A DNA stretch of 64,000 nt from Candidatus Omnitrophota bacterium (GTDB taxonomy: Bacteria; Omnitrophota; Gorgyraeia; 2-01-FULL-45-10), in contig JBAZKM010000001.1 in NCBI GenBank assembly GCA_041650805.1, positions 1-64,000 of the forward strand, given 5' to 3'. Made by a program: the position numbers and the translations under genes. Positions 51,327-59,550 of the stretch are shown here, piece by piece (the stretch's first letter is position 1; each line of letters starts with the position of its first letter). The notes below the pieces were generated by a model, which saw only the letters and a program-made list of their open reading frames with translations, did not search any database and was not told the DNA's origin.

Positions 51327-51932
51327 ATGAGATTCATTAGCGGATTGACGCTCTTCTTCTATACGCTCGTCTTCTTCCTGCTGGGAGGCGTATTGATCTC
51401 GGTGTCGCTCAGGGTCATACCGGAAGACGCCGTCTCCGTGGCCCTGTCAACGGTATATGCGACTACCAACATACGGCTGGCGCTAGGCATAACCGGGCTG
51501 GCGCTGATATTCATCAGTTTGCTGGTGGTGCAGATAACCATGGGCAAGATCAAGCGGGAAAAGACGATAGCGTTCGAGAACCCGGACGGACAGGTGACGA
51601 TATCGCTGACCGCTATAGAGGATTTCATAAAGAGGGCCATAAAACAGCTGCCGGAGGTCAAGGAGCTTAAGCCGAACGTGCGCGCGAGCAAAAAAGGTAT
51701 ATCCATAATAAACAGGGTGATACTCTTTTCCGACATAAATATACCGGAAACCACGGAAAAGATCCAGCATATCGTCAAGACGCGGGTACAGGATATGCTG
51801 GGCGTGGAAGAGCCTATCACGATACGCGTGCACGTGGTGAAGATAGTACATAAAGAGGACTCGAAGAAGGAAGCGCGAAAGGGCGAATTGTCGTCTCCTT
51901 TCAGGGGCAATATAGAGTACGGCGGCAGTTAA
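51327..51932 (+). CDS. amaP: AmaP-like membrane anchor for Asp23
   Basis: 201 aa. Two transmembrane helices (about 7-29 and 51-72) followed by a cytoplasmic domain with I-x-L-T-A-I-E-D-F-I-K and an Asp23-like C-terminal half. Named for the alkaline shock response membrane anchor of Gram-positive bacteria; family similarity is moderate and the pairing with Asp23 supports it. AGGAGG lies before the ATG. Confidence 0.8.
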   Translation: MRFISGLTLFFYTLVFFLLGGVLISVSLRVIPEDAVSVALSTVYATTNIRLALGITGLALIFISLLVVQITMGKIKREKTIAFENPDGQVTISLTAIEDFIKRAIKQLPEVKELKPNVRASKKGISIINRVILFSDINIPETTEKIQHIVKTRVQDMLGVEEPITIRVHVVKIVHKEDSKKEARKGELSSPFRGNIEYGGS

Positions 51933-51965
51933 CTGCCGAAATAAAAAAACAGGAGGTCATAGGCA

Positions 51966-53000
51966 ATGGAGAGGATAGGTGTATTGACGGGCGGCGGCGA
52001 CTGCCCAGGTTTAAACGCGGTCATAAGGGCCGTCGTCAGGAAGGCGACCCAGAATAATATAAAAGTTATCGGTATCAAGAACGGCTGGAAAGGCCTGATC
52101 TCAAATGATACCGTGGGGCTGGACATGGCCTCGGTATCGGGGATCCTGCCCAAGGGCGGGACCGTCCTGGGCACATCCCGGACCAACCCGTACAAGAATC
52201 CCGGCGATGTAGATAAGGCCATATCCGTCTATAAGAAACTTTCGCTCGACGCGCTGATCGCGATCGGCGGCGAGGACACCCTGGGCGTGGCCAACAAACT
52301 GATAAAGGAGAATAAAGGGCTCAATATAGTGGGCGTCCCGAAGACGATCGACAATGACCTCTCGGGCACGGACTACACCTTCGGGTTCGATACCGCGATC
52401 AATATAGCGACTGAAGCGATGGACCGGCTGCATACGACCGCCGAAAGCCATCACAGGATAATGGTGGTGGAGGTTATGGGCCGCCACGCGGGCTGGATAG
52501 CCATATATTCGGGCCTCGCCTCCGGCGCGGATGTCATACTCATCCCCGAGGTGCCCATAGACCTCGACGAGGTATGCGACATCCTCAAAAAACGCCACGC
52601 CAGGGGCAAGGGCTTCTCGATCATAGCGGTGGCGGAAGGCGCGAACTTCAAGACAGGCCAGGTCGTGACCAAAGAGGACAGGCTGGATGCCTTCGGTCAT
52701 GTACGCCTGGGCGGCATAGGCGAGACACTGGCCGAAGAGGTGGAGAAGCGCACCAAATTTGAAACGCGCGTGACGGTCCTGGGCCACATACAGCGGGGCG
52801 GGACACCGAGCGCCTCCGACAGGGTGCTCGCCACACGGTTCGGCGTAAAAGCGATGGAGCTGGTGCTTGATAAGAAGTTCGGTTTCATGGCCAGCCTGTC
52901 TGGGAATGAGGTCACCGAGGTGCCGATAGAGAAAGCGGTCGGCACCCTCAAGACCGTAGACATGAAATTTTATGAGCTTGCCAAAACATTCTTCGGATGA
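51966..53000 (+). CDS. pfkA: 6-phosphofructokinase with pyrophosphate-type active site
   Basis: 344 aa. G-G-G-D-C-P-G-L-N at residues 9-17, G-G-E-D (101-104) and P-K-T-I-D-N-D (125-131). In ATP-dependent PfkA the residue equivalent to D104 is glycine and the P-x-T-I-D-N-D lysine (K126) is glycine; D and K here are the marks of pyrophosphate-dependent enzymes, which work reversibly. E-V-M-G-R-H-A-G-W-I and H-I-Q-R-G-G substrate motifs intact. AGGAGG precedes the ATG. Confidence 0.92.
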   Translation: MERIGVLTGGGDCPGLNAVIRAVVRKATQNNIKVIGIKNGWKGLISNDTVGLDMASVSGILPKGGTVLGTSRTNPYKNPGDVDKAISVYKKLSLDALIAIGGEDTLGVANKLIKENKGLNIVGVPKTIDNDLSGTDYTFGFDTAINIATEAMDRLHTTAESHHRIMVVEVMGRHAGWIAIYSGLASGADVILIPEVPIDLDEVCDILKKRHARGKGFSIIAVAEGANFKTGQVVTKEDRLDAFGHVRLGGIGETLAEEVEKRTKFETRVTVLGHIQRGGTPSASDRVLATRFGVKAMELVLDKKFGFMASLSGNEVTEVPIEKAVGTLKTVDMKFYELAKTFFG

Positions 53001-53009
53001 CAGGCATAT

Positions 53010-53579
53010 ATGAAAGACGAAATAAGACGTCTCATACAAGATAGTATAAAGGTCAAGGAGACCGTCGCCCGCGACGAGGCCGGGAATATAGAAAAGGCGG
53101 CACAGGCTATAGTCGCGGCCGTGAGGTCGGGCGGCAAGCTGCTCGTCTTCGGTAACGGCGGCAGCGCGGCCGATAGCCAGCACATAGCGGCGGAATTCGT
53201 GGGGAGGTTCAAGAAGGAGAGGAAGGCCATCGCCGCCATCGCGCTGACGACCAACACATCCGCTATGAGCGCCATCGCCAACGACTACGGTTACGACACC
53301 GTTTTCTCCAGGCAGGTGGAGGCGCTGGGCAGGCGCGGCGATGTCGCGCTCGGCATTTCGACGAGCGGGCGGTCGAAGAACGTCGTCGATGCCATAAATA
53401 AGGCCAAGGCGCTGGGGCTGGTCACGATCTCTCTCATTGGCGCAGGCGGAGGGATATTGGCAAAAGAGAGCGATATATCGATAACGGTAGATTCCACCGA
53501 TACCCCGCGGATACAGGAATCCCATATCATGATAGGCCACATAATATGCGAGCTGGCCGAAAAGGAGCTCTGTAAGTAA
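53010..53579 (+). CDS. gmhA: Sedoheptulose-7-phosphate isomerase
   Basis: 189 aa. SIS-domain enzyme, first step of ADP-L-glycero-D-manno-heptose synthesis for LPS inner core. G-N-G-G-S-A-A-D-S-Q-H-I-A-A-E, T-T-N-T-S-A, and S-T-S-G-R-S-K-N-V are present. The rfaE2-type gene follows after 3 bp. Confidence 0.95.
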   Translation: MKDEIRRLIQDSIKVKETVARDEAGNIEKAAQAIVAAVRSGGKLLVFGNGGSAADSQHIAAEFVGRFKKERKAIAAIALTTNTSAMSAIANDYGYDTVFSRQVEALGRRGDVALGISTSGRSKNVVDAINKAKALGLVTISLIGAGGGILAKESDISITVDSTDTPRIQESHIMIGHIICELAEKELCK

Positions 53580-53582
53580 TCG

Positions 53583-54056
53583 ATGAAGACCAAGATCTTG
53601 AGCCGGGCCCGCCTCGCAAAGATCATTTCGCGTTCACGGTCCGGAGGGAAGAAGGTCGTCTTTACGAACGGCTGTTTCGACATCCTGCATATCGGGCACG
53701 TCACGCTGCTTCAGAAAGCAAGATCCCTGGGCGATATACTGGTAGTGGGGCTGAACAGCGACCTTTCGGTCAAGGCCTTAAAAGGCGACTCCCGCCCGGT
53801 AAACAAGGTCAGGGAGAGGGCGGCTGTGCTGGCAGCTCTCGGATGCGTGGACTACGTTACGGTCTTCGGGGAACGCACCCCATACGGCCTGATAAAGCTT
53901 CTCAGGCCGGATGTCCTGGTGAAGGGCGGGGATTGGCGGATCAAAGATATAGTGGGCGGCGATATCGTAAAGGCATCGGGAGGCAGGGTCATAGCGATCC
54001 CTTTCGTAAAAGGATATTCGACCAGCTCTTTAATAAATAGGATAGCGTCCTTATGA
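53583..54056 (+). CDS. hldE: Heptose-1-phosphate adenylyltransferase (HldE C-terminal type)
   Basis: 157 aa, a separate nucleotidyltransferase rather than the fused kinase-transferase. T-N-G-C-F-D-I-L-H-I-G-H-V is the cytidylyltransferase-like HxGH site; the end I-P-F-V-K-G-Y-S-T-S-S-L-I resembles RfaE2. Makes ADP-heptose. Overlaps the next gene by ATGA. Confidence 0.93.
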   Translation: MKTKILSRARLAKIISRSRSGGKKVVFTNGCFDILHIGHVTLLQKARSLGDILVVGLNSDLSVKALKGDSRPVNKVRERAAVLAALGCVDYVTVFGERTPYGLIKLLRPDVLVKGGDWRIKDIVGGDIVKASGGRVIAIPFVKGYSTSSLINRIASL

Positions 54057-54484
54057 AGAAGGCGGCATACCGCATACTCGATGCGAACCTCAACAGGTGC
54101 CGCGAGGGGTTGAGGGTCTGCGAAGAGATAGGGCGGTTCGTCATGAATTCAAAGACGCTTGCGTCAGAACTTAAGCGTGTGCGCCACTCGGTCGCCTCAG
54201 CGGCCCGCGGGCTTGGCCCGGGGAGCGCGTTCGCGCTTTCGCGCGATGCCGGAGGAGACGTGGGGCGGCTATCGCGCATAAAGAGCGAGAGGACACGGCA
54301 TGGTTTTAGCGATATATTCGCTGCGAACCTCCAGAGGGTGAAGGAGTCGCTGAGGGTGCTGGAAGAGTTCGCAAAACTCATCGACGAGAAGAGTTCGCGC
54401 AGGTTTGAGGTCCTGAGGTTCAGGGTATATGAGATCGAAAAAAGATCTTTTAAAAGAGTCGCGGCTCTGCGTCATCTTAGATAG
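54053..54484 (+). CDS. thiD2: Stand-alone ThiD2-type protein
   Basis: 143 aa. R-I-L-D-A-N-L-N-R-C-R-E-G-L-R-V-C-E-E-I-G-R-F-V and a second related motif N-L-Q-R-V-K-E-S-L-R-V-L-E-E-F-A match the ThiD2 domain often fused to the N-terminus of ThiE. Linked in the literature to hydroxymethylpyrimidine phosphate metabolism as an alternative to ThiD. Its frame overlaps thiE by 56 bp, suggesting a split or unfused version of that fusion. Confidence 0.8.
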   Translation: MKKAAYRILDANLNRCREGLRVCEEIGRFVMNSKTLASELKRVRHSVASAARGLGPGSAFALSRDAGGDVGRLSRIKSERTRHGFSDIFAANLQRVKESLRVLEEFAKLIDEKSSRRFEVLRFRVYEIEKRSFKRVAALRHLR

Positions 54485-55061
54485 AGAGACGCTGAAGGGG
54501 AAGGACATTTTAAGGGTTGCGTACGAGGCGGCGCGCGGCGGGGCCGACATGCTGCAGCTGAGGGATAAGACGCCTCTTTCGCATGCCAATATAGATGTTG
54601 CCAGACGGCTCAAGAAGATAGCCGCCGGGTTTCGCATACCTTTCATCGTAAATGATAACGCCGCCGTGGCTCTGGCAAGCGGCGCGGATGGGCTTCACAT
54701 CGGGCGCGGAGATATAAGCGTAAAGCTGGCAAGGCGGTTGATGGGCGCGGCCGCCATACTGGGCGTTTCGGCGCACACCTACGGCGAAGCGGCCCGGGCA
54801 AGTCACGATGGGGCGGACTATATCGGCGCGGGACCGGTCTTCAAAACGCCCATCAAGTCGGATATGCGACCCGAGGGGGTAGATGAGATAGTGAAGATGG
54901 AACGGTTGAAAGTGCCTGTATTCGCGATAGGCGGGATAGATGCCGGTAATACCCCCTGGCTGGCGGCGCGCGGCATAAGGCGCATAGCGGTGATACGCGC
55001 CGTCTGCGCGGCGCACGATGTGCGCGCTATGACAGAGCGGCTTAAAGAGGAGCTATCGTAA
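54429..55061 (+). CDS. thiE: Thiamine-phosphate synthase
   Basis: 210 aa, standard TIM barrel. Joins HMP-pyrophosphate with hydroxyethylthiazole phosphate. L-Q-L-R-D-K, I-V-N-D-N-A-A-V-A-L, G-A-D-G-L-H-I-G-R-G-D, Y-I-G-A-G-P-V-F-K-T-P-I-K and G-G-I-D-A-G-N motifs are all present. Starts inside the ThiD2 gene. Confidence 0.95.
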   Translation: MRSKKDLLKESRLCVILDRETLKGKDILRVAYEAARGGADMLQLRDKTPLSHANIDVARRLKKIAAGFRIPFIVNDNAAVALASGADGLHIGRGDISVKLARRLMGAAAILGVSAHTYGEAARASHDGADYIGAGPVFKTPIKSDMRPEGVDEIVKMERLKVPVFAIGGIDAGNTPWLAARGIRRIAVIRAVCAAHDVRAMTERLKEELS

Positions 55062-55062
55062 C

Positions 55063-56352
55063 ATGACACAACTGAAAGCCGCCAGGGCGGGGAAGATCAC
55101 GGCAGAGATGAAATATGCCGCCAGGGCGGAAAAGACGGACCCGGAACTGCTCAGGCAGAGCGTAGCCGCGGGCCGGACCGTCATACCGAAGAACAGGTCC
55201 CGCCGCGTGCGGAAACCGTGCGCCATAGGCGAGCGCCTTACGACAAAAGTAAACGCAAATATAGGCACGTCCAAAGATTCTTCGGATATAGGCCGCGAGA
55301 TCAGGAAGATGAGAGAGGCGATCGGACTGGGCGCAGACGCCGTGATGGACCTCTCTACCGGCCGCAGTATACGGGAGACCCGCAAGAGGATATTGGCCTC
55401 GTCCGAAGTCCCGGTGGGCACGGTCCCCATATATGAGATGGCGATAGAGGTCCTCCGGAAAGGCGGACGCATACAGGATATATCCTTAAAGGATATGCTG
55501 GCCGTGCTCGAAACCCAGGCGCGCGATGGGGTGGATTTCTTCACCATACACGCCGGCGTAACGAGGAAGGCGCTGGAGGCGCTGAAGTCCCAGCCCCGCA
55601 TACTCGATATAGTGAGCAGGGGCGGCGCATTCCTGGCGAAATGGATACTGGCTAACGGCGAAGAGAACCCGTTCTATTCGCACTTCGACGATGTGCTGGA
55701 CATTGCAGAGGCATACGACGTTACTCTGAGCCTTGGTGACGGGATGCGGCCGGGAAGCATACGGGACGCTACGGACAGCTCGCAGATAGCCGAGCTGGCA
55801 ACGCTGGGCGAACTTCAGAGGCGCTCTTACGACCGCGGTGTCCAGGTCATGATCGAAGGGCCGGGCCACGTGCCGATACACGAGATAGAGGCCAATATCG
55901 TATTGGAGAAGAAGCTATGTAACGGCGCGCCGTTCTATGTATTGGGTCCGCTCGTGACAGATATAGCGCCCGGATACGACCATATAACCGCCGCTATAGG
56001 GGGCGCCGTGGCAGGCGCAGCCGGCGCCGATTTTCTCTGTTATGTAACACCCGCCGAACACCTGCGGCTTCCCACGATAGATGATGTAAGGGAAGGGGTA
56101 ATAGCGACGAAGATAGCCGCGCATGCGGCAGATATCGCCAAGGGGATAGGCGGGGCTCTCGAACGGGATATCGGGATCTCGAAAGCCCGCCGGGCCAGGG
56201 ACTGGAAGGGACAGTTCGCGCTCGCATTGGACAGCGTAAAACCCAGGGCCTACAGGCGGAGATCAAAACCTGCGACTAGCGATGTATGCACCATGTGCAG
56301 CGACTACTGTTCGATAAAGATATCCGAGGAATGTTTCAGGAGAGGGTCATGA
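55063..56352 (+). CDS. thiC: Phosphomethylpyrimidine synthase ThiC
   Basis: 429 aa, the short ThiC form. Radical-SAM enzyme converting AIR to HMP phosphate. Metal ligands lie in E-G-P-G-H-V-P and the C-terminal C-x2-C-x4-C is C-T-M-C-S-D-Y-C near 408-415. No TPP riboswitch is visible before the ThiD2-ThiE-ThiC group, which follows hldE by overlap. Confidence 0.97.
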   Translation: MTQLKAARAGKITAEMKYAARAEKTDPELLRQSVAAGRTVIPKNRSRRVRKPCAIGERLTTKVNANIGTSKDSSDIGREIRKMREAIGLGADAVMDLSTGRSIRETRKRILASSEVPVGTVPIYEMAIEVLRKGGRIQDISLKDMLAVLETQARDGVDFFTIHAGVTRKALEALKSQPRILDIVSRGGAFLAKWILANGEENPFYSHFDDVLDIAEAYDVTLSLGDGMRPGSIRDATDSSQIAELATLGELQRRSYDRGVQVMIEGPGHVPIHEIEANIVLEKKLCNGAPFYVLGPLVTDIAPGYDHITAAIGGAVAGAAGADFLCYVTPAEHLRLPTIDDVREGVIATKIAAHAADIAKGIGGALERDIGISKARRARDWKGQFALALDSVKPRAYRRRSKPATSDVCTMCSDYCSIKISEECFRRGS

Positions 56353-57248
56353 GCATATTAGTCATCGGATCGGTAGCCATAGATTCGATCACCACGCCTT
56401 TCGGGAAGAATGACGAGGCGCTCGGGGGTTCCGCAACATACTTTTCTATAGCGGCGTCCTTTTTCGATAAGGTGGATATCGTCGCGGTCGTCGGGAAGGA
56501 CTTTCCTTCGAGATACATAACTCTATTCAAGAACCGCAATATAGGCACAAGCGGCCTGGAGACCGTAAAGGGAAAGACATTCAGGTGGAGCGGCCGGTAT
56601 GACTATGACCTCAACACTGCGATAACGCTGTCGACACATCTCAATGTCTTTAAGAACTTCAAACCGGACGTACCGCAGCCCCTCCGGAATTCCAAATACC
56701 TTTTCCTGGCCAATATAGATCCCGAACTCCAGTACGCCGTCCTGAAACAGGTCAGGTCGCCGCGGTTCGTCGCGTGTGACTCGATGAATTACTGGATATC
56801 GACCAAGAAGAGGGCGCTTGAACGTCTGCTGGGAAGCGTCGACGTCCTGCTCCTGAATGACGCAGAGGCGCGCCAGTTCAGCGGCGAGGCGAACCTTTTG
56901 AAGGCGGCGCAGCTTATCATATCTTTCGGCCCGAAGGCCGTGGTGATAAAGAAGGGAGAGCACGGCGTGCTTTATTGCTCCAAGAGCTCGCACTTCATCG
57001 CGCCGGCCTACCCGCTCGAATCGGTATATGATCCGACGGGGGCCGGGGATACGTTCGCCGGCGGCATGATGGGATACCTGAGCCGGGCATCTTCGATAAG
57101 CGAGGCCACCGTCAGGAAGGCCATCATATACGGGAGCATCCTCGCCTCGTTCGTCGTCGAGGACTTCAGCGTCAACCGGCTCCTCGAGCTGTCGATGCAC
57201 GACATACGCAGGCGGTATGACCATTTTAAGAAGATCACGACATTCTGA
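56349..57248 (+). CDS. PfkB-family sugar kinase
   Basis: 299 aa. Ribokinase fold: G-G-S-A-T-Y-F at about 29-35 and catalytic D in D-P-T-G-A-G-D-T-F-A-G-G near 240-250. ATG 56349 overlaps the thiC stop; the longer frame lies in thiC. Similar orphan kinases often flank heptose, inositol or nucleoside genes; with gmhA and hldE nearby a sugar-phosphate role is likely but the substrate is unknown. Confidence 0.88.
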   Translation: MSILVIGSVAIDSITTPFGKNDEALGGSATYFSIAASFFDKVDIVAVVGKDFPSRYITLFKNRNIGTSGLETVKGKTFRWSGRYDYDLNTAITLSTHLNVFKNFKPDVPQPLRNSKYLFLANIDPELQYAVLKQVRSPRFVACDSMNYWISTKKRALERLLGSVDVLLLNDAEARQFSGEANLLKAAQLIISFGPKAVVIKKGEHGVLYCSKSSHFIAPAYPLESVYDPTGAGDTFAGGMMGYLSRASSISEATVRKAIIYGSILASFVVEDFSVNRLLELSMHDIRRRYDHFKKITTF

Positions 57249-57269
57249 TGAAAAAGATCGATATATCAT

Positions 57270-57344
57270 GCGGGTGTAACACAACGGCTAGTGTTCCAGC
57301 TTCCCAAGCTGGATACGAGGGTTCGACTCCCTTCACCCGCTCCA
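57270..57344 (+). tRNA. tRNA-Gly (anticodon CCC), CCA encoded
   Basis: Cloverleaf: acceptor GCGGGTG / CACCCGC, discriminator T, encoded CCA at 57342-57344; D stem ACAC/GTGT; anticodon stem CCAGC/GCTGG with loop TTCCCAA, anticodon CCC; T stem GAGGG/CCCTT with loop TTCGACT. Length 75 nt, no intron. It sits 21 bp after the PfkB stop and inside an open frame that continues into the NlpD-like gene. Confidence 0.96.
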
Positions 57345-57373
57345 TTGTCGCCGGCGCGGGCGGGGTCCTGATA

Positions 57374-57913
57374 ATGAATGTGATGTTATTGTCGGGGTGC
57401 GCTACTACGCCCGGGACGCATACCTCCTCATACACTTCCGGCGGAAAGGTCTCCGGGGCGCCGGTATACCAGTCCGCCAGGCACCCGGAAATATCACGGA
57501 CCCAGGCGAATATACCGGCAGTGTCACGCGGCCCGTTCTCCTGGCCCATAAAGGGGACCATAGCTTCATCTTTCGGGGAGAATGTCGACCACATAAAGAA
57601 TAAAGGCCTCGACATACTTGCCCGTGCAGGGAGCGAGGTACGGGCCGCCCGGGCCGGAAAGGTCGTCTTCAAGGACGACAAATTCAAGGGATTCGGTAAG
57701 ACGGTCATCATAGATCACGGTGACGGGTATCAGACCGTATACGCATATAATTCGCAGGTGCTTGTGAATATCGGCGACCCGATAGCACAGAATGATGTCA
57801 TAGCGATGGTAGGGACGAGCGGCCGGGCCAAGGTGCCGTGCCTCCACTTCGAGATACGGAAGAACGGCGAGCCGCAGGACCCGTCAGGCCTCCTGCCGAA
57901 AGAGAGGATATAA
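57374..57913 (+). CDS. NlpD-like lipoprotein with degenerate LytM (M23) domain
   Basis: 179 aa from ATG 57374. Lipobox L-S-G-C at residues 6-9, a Thr/Ser linker, then a LytM domain: S-S-F-G-E, N-K-G-L-D-I-L-A, F-G-K-T-V-I-I-D-H-G, Y-A-Y-N-S-Q, C-L-H-F-E-I-R. The first zinc His (in H-x-G-x-D) and the YAH and HLH histidines are replaced, as in E. coli NlpD, which activates amidases instead of cutting peptidoglycan. The hydrophobic run preceding the lipobox continues upstream to 57345, and the frame is open through the tRNA to an ATG at 57248, so the true start is uncertain. Confidence 0.82.
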   Translation: MNVMLLSGCATTPGTHTSSYTSGGKVSGAPVYQSARHPEISRTQANIPAVSRGPFSWPIKGTIASSFGENVDHIKNKGLDILARAGSEVRAARAGKVVFKDDKFKGFGKTVIIDHGDGYQTVYAYNSQVLVNIGDPIAQNDVIAMVGTSGRAKVPCLHFEIRKNGEPQDPSGLLPKERI

Positions 57914-57915
57914 GA

Positions 57916-59550
57916 ATGTTCAGCGAACCTGCGGTAGGGGAACGGTTCTTCGGGCGGAAAGAGGTCCTTGAGATACTGAACAAGAGGGTCTCGGCCCTCA
58001 AGGACGGGTACCGTCAGAACGTGGCATTGACCGGCCAGTCGCTCTCGGGGAAATCATCGATACTGCACCACTTCCTGCACACCCTGAGGGAAGAGAATAT
58101 CGTGCCCGTCTACGTCGAGGTCGTGAAAGAGCCGTTCGGGTCGTTCGCCAATAAATTCATCGCAACGCTGCTCTATAATACGCTCAGGGGTATGGGTGAG
58201 GATACCGGCATAGAATTCGACTCTATACTCGAAAAGGCAAAAGAGTCCCTGCCCAGGACGTATGCGGCGTCAAAACATATATTTTCCAATATAGAGCGCG
58301 CCAATTTCGACGAGGCATACGCGGCGCTTTTGGGCCTAACATCGGTGCTGAAGGACGAAACGCGGATGTCATGTCTTGTCATCTTCGACGAGTTCGATAA
58401 CCTCGAGCACCTCGGCATCAAGAACCCTTTCCTCAATTTCGGCAAGGTGATAATGGTCCAGAAGGATACGATGTACATAGTCGCGAGCTCCAGGGGAGAG
58501 GCGATCAAGAAGATACTTTCGGAAAAGCTATCTCTCCTTTTCGGGAATTTCGAAGTAGTTACGGTCGCCGGCTTCAGCCGCGCCACGGCATACGACTTCA
58601 TCGGATCGAAGACGGCCGGGTTCGACATCGACGATATATTGAAGGCGTTCATCCTGGCGTTCACCGGGGGCAACGCCTTTTATCTCGACAAGATCTTATT
58701 GCGGGCAAGGGAGAAGGCCGCCGAGCGTATGACGAACCACATAGACGAAGACGCGCTCGGCGCGGCTATACTGGAGCTTATATATGACTCCGGCGGCGTC
58801 ATCCACCAGTACCTTATGAATTCCCTGCTCGAATTGCTCGATACGAAGAATAAGGATATGTACCTCGCCATACTCCTTTCGATAGCGAACGGACGCAATC
58901 GTCAGCTCGAGATCGCACGCTCCGTAAAGACGAAACGCGCCGACGCGGTGAAGCACCTTGCCCGGCTGTCGGAGCTGGGGCTCGTATCGAAATGCGGCGC
59001 CTTTTACGCCATAGACGACGTCATCCTCGAATTCTGGCTGAAGCATGTCTACCAGAGGAAACGCAATTTCCTGGTGGGCGGCGCCCTCGACAGGGCCGCC
59101 ATATTCGCCAGCGACATAAGGGCATATCTTGCCGATTTCAGGAATGAGACCGACAAGAGCGACGCGGCATCGAAGGTAGCCGAGCTCTTTGACTCATTTT
59201 CCAATGACCTGGTCTGCCTCGATTCGAGATCGGCGCGGCTGCCGCATTTCACCAGAGTGGAGAAACGGTCTTTCGGCGAGAAGAGGCCTTTCGTCGCAGC
59301 ATCGGTGCGCGGCAAATACTGGATCGCCCAGCCGTACGGGGACGTGGTGGGCGAGAACGATGTCATCGAGTTCATAAGGAACGCGAAGTCCCTAGGCTGC
59401 AAGATATCCAATAAATTGATAATACCTCTCGCGGGTATGGATGAAAATGCCAAGCTCCTGGCGAAAGAGCTGAAGATAGCAATATGGGACCTCGCCACCA
59501 TAAATACCCTTTTGACCTTTTACGGGAAGAAGAGAATAGTGCTATTATGA
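57916..59550 (+). CDS. AAA+/STAND ATPase of the archaeal-ATPase type
   Basis: 544 aa. N-terminal F-F-G-R-K-E-V-L, Walker A G-Q-S-L-S-G-K-S (40-47), Walker B V-I-F-D-E (155-159), arginine/winged-helix region, then a C-terminal (about 430-544) nuclease-like fold with no clear catalytic signature. Resembles the PF01637 archaeal ATPase plus DUF234 group, which is common in archaea and some uncultured bacteria and of unknown function. Overlaps the next gene by 4 bp. Confidence 0.8.
   Translation: MFSEPAVGERFFGRKEVLEILNKRVSALKDGYRQNVALTGQSLSGKSSILHHFLHTLREENIVPVYVEVVKEPFGSFANKFIATLLYNTLRGMGEDTGIEFDSILEKAKESLPRTYAASKHIFSNIERANFDEAYAALLGLTSVLKDETRMSCLVIFDEFDNLEHLGIKNPFLNFGKVIMVQKDTMYIVASSRGEAIKKILSEKLSLLFGNFEVVTVAGFSRATAYDFIGSKTAGFDIDDILKAFILAFTGGNAFYLDKILLRAREKAAERMTNHIDEDALGAAILELIYDSGGVIHQYLMNSLLELLDTKNKDMYLAILLSIANGRNRQLEIARSVKTKRADAVKHLARLSELGLVSKCGAFYAIDDVILEFWLKHVYQRKRNFLVGGALDRAAIFASDIRAYLADFRNETDKSDAASKVAELFDSFSNDLVCLDSRSARLPHFTRVEKRSFGEKRPFVAASVRGKYWIAQPYGDVVGENDVIEFIRNAKSLGCKISNKLIIPLAGMDENAKLLAKELKIAIWDLATINTLLTFYGKKRIVLL

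Noticed and set aside
52101..53540. 479-residue open frame on the minus strand
   Set aside because: Opposite pfkA and gmhA, both strongly recognisable; no motifs in the minus-strand product.
54053..56352. TPP riboswitch for the thiamine genes
   Set aside because: No THI-box sequence (CTGAGA ... ACC) was found upstream of the ThiD2 or thiC genes, and spacing leaves no room.
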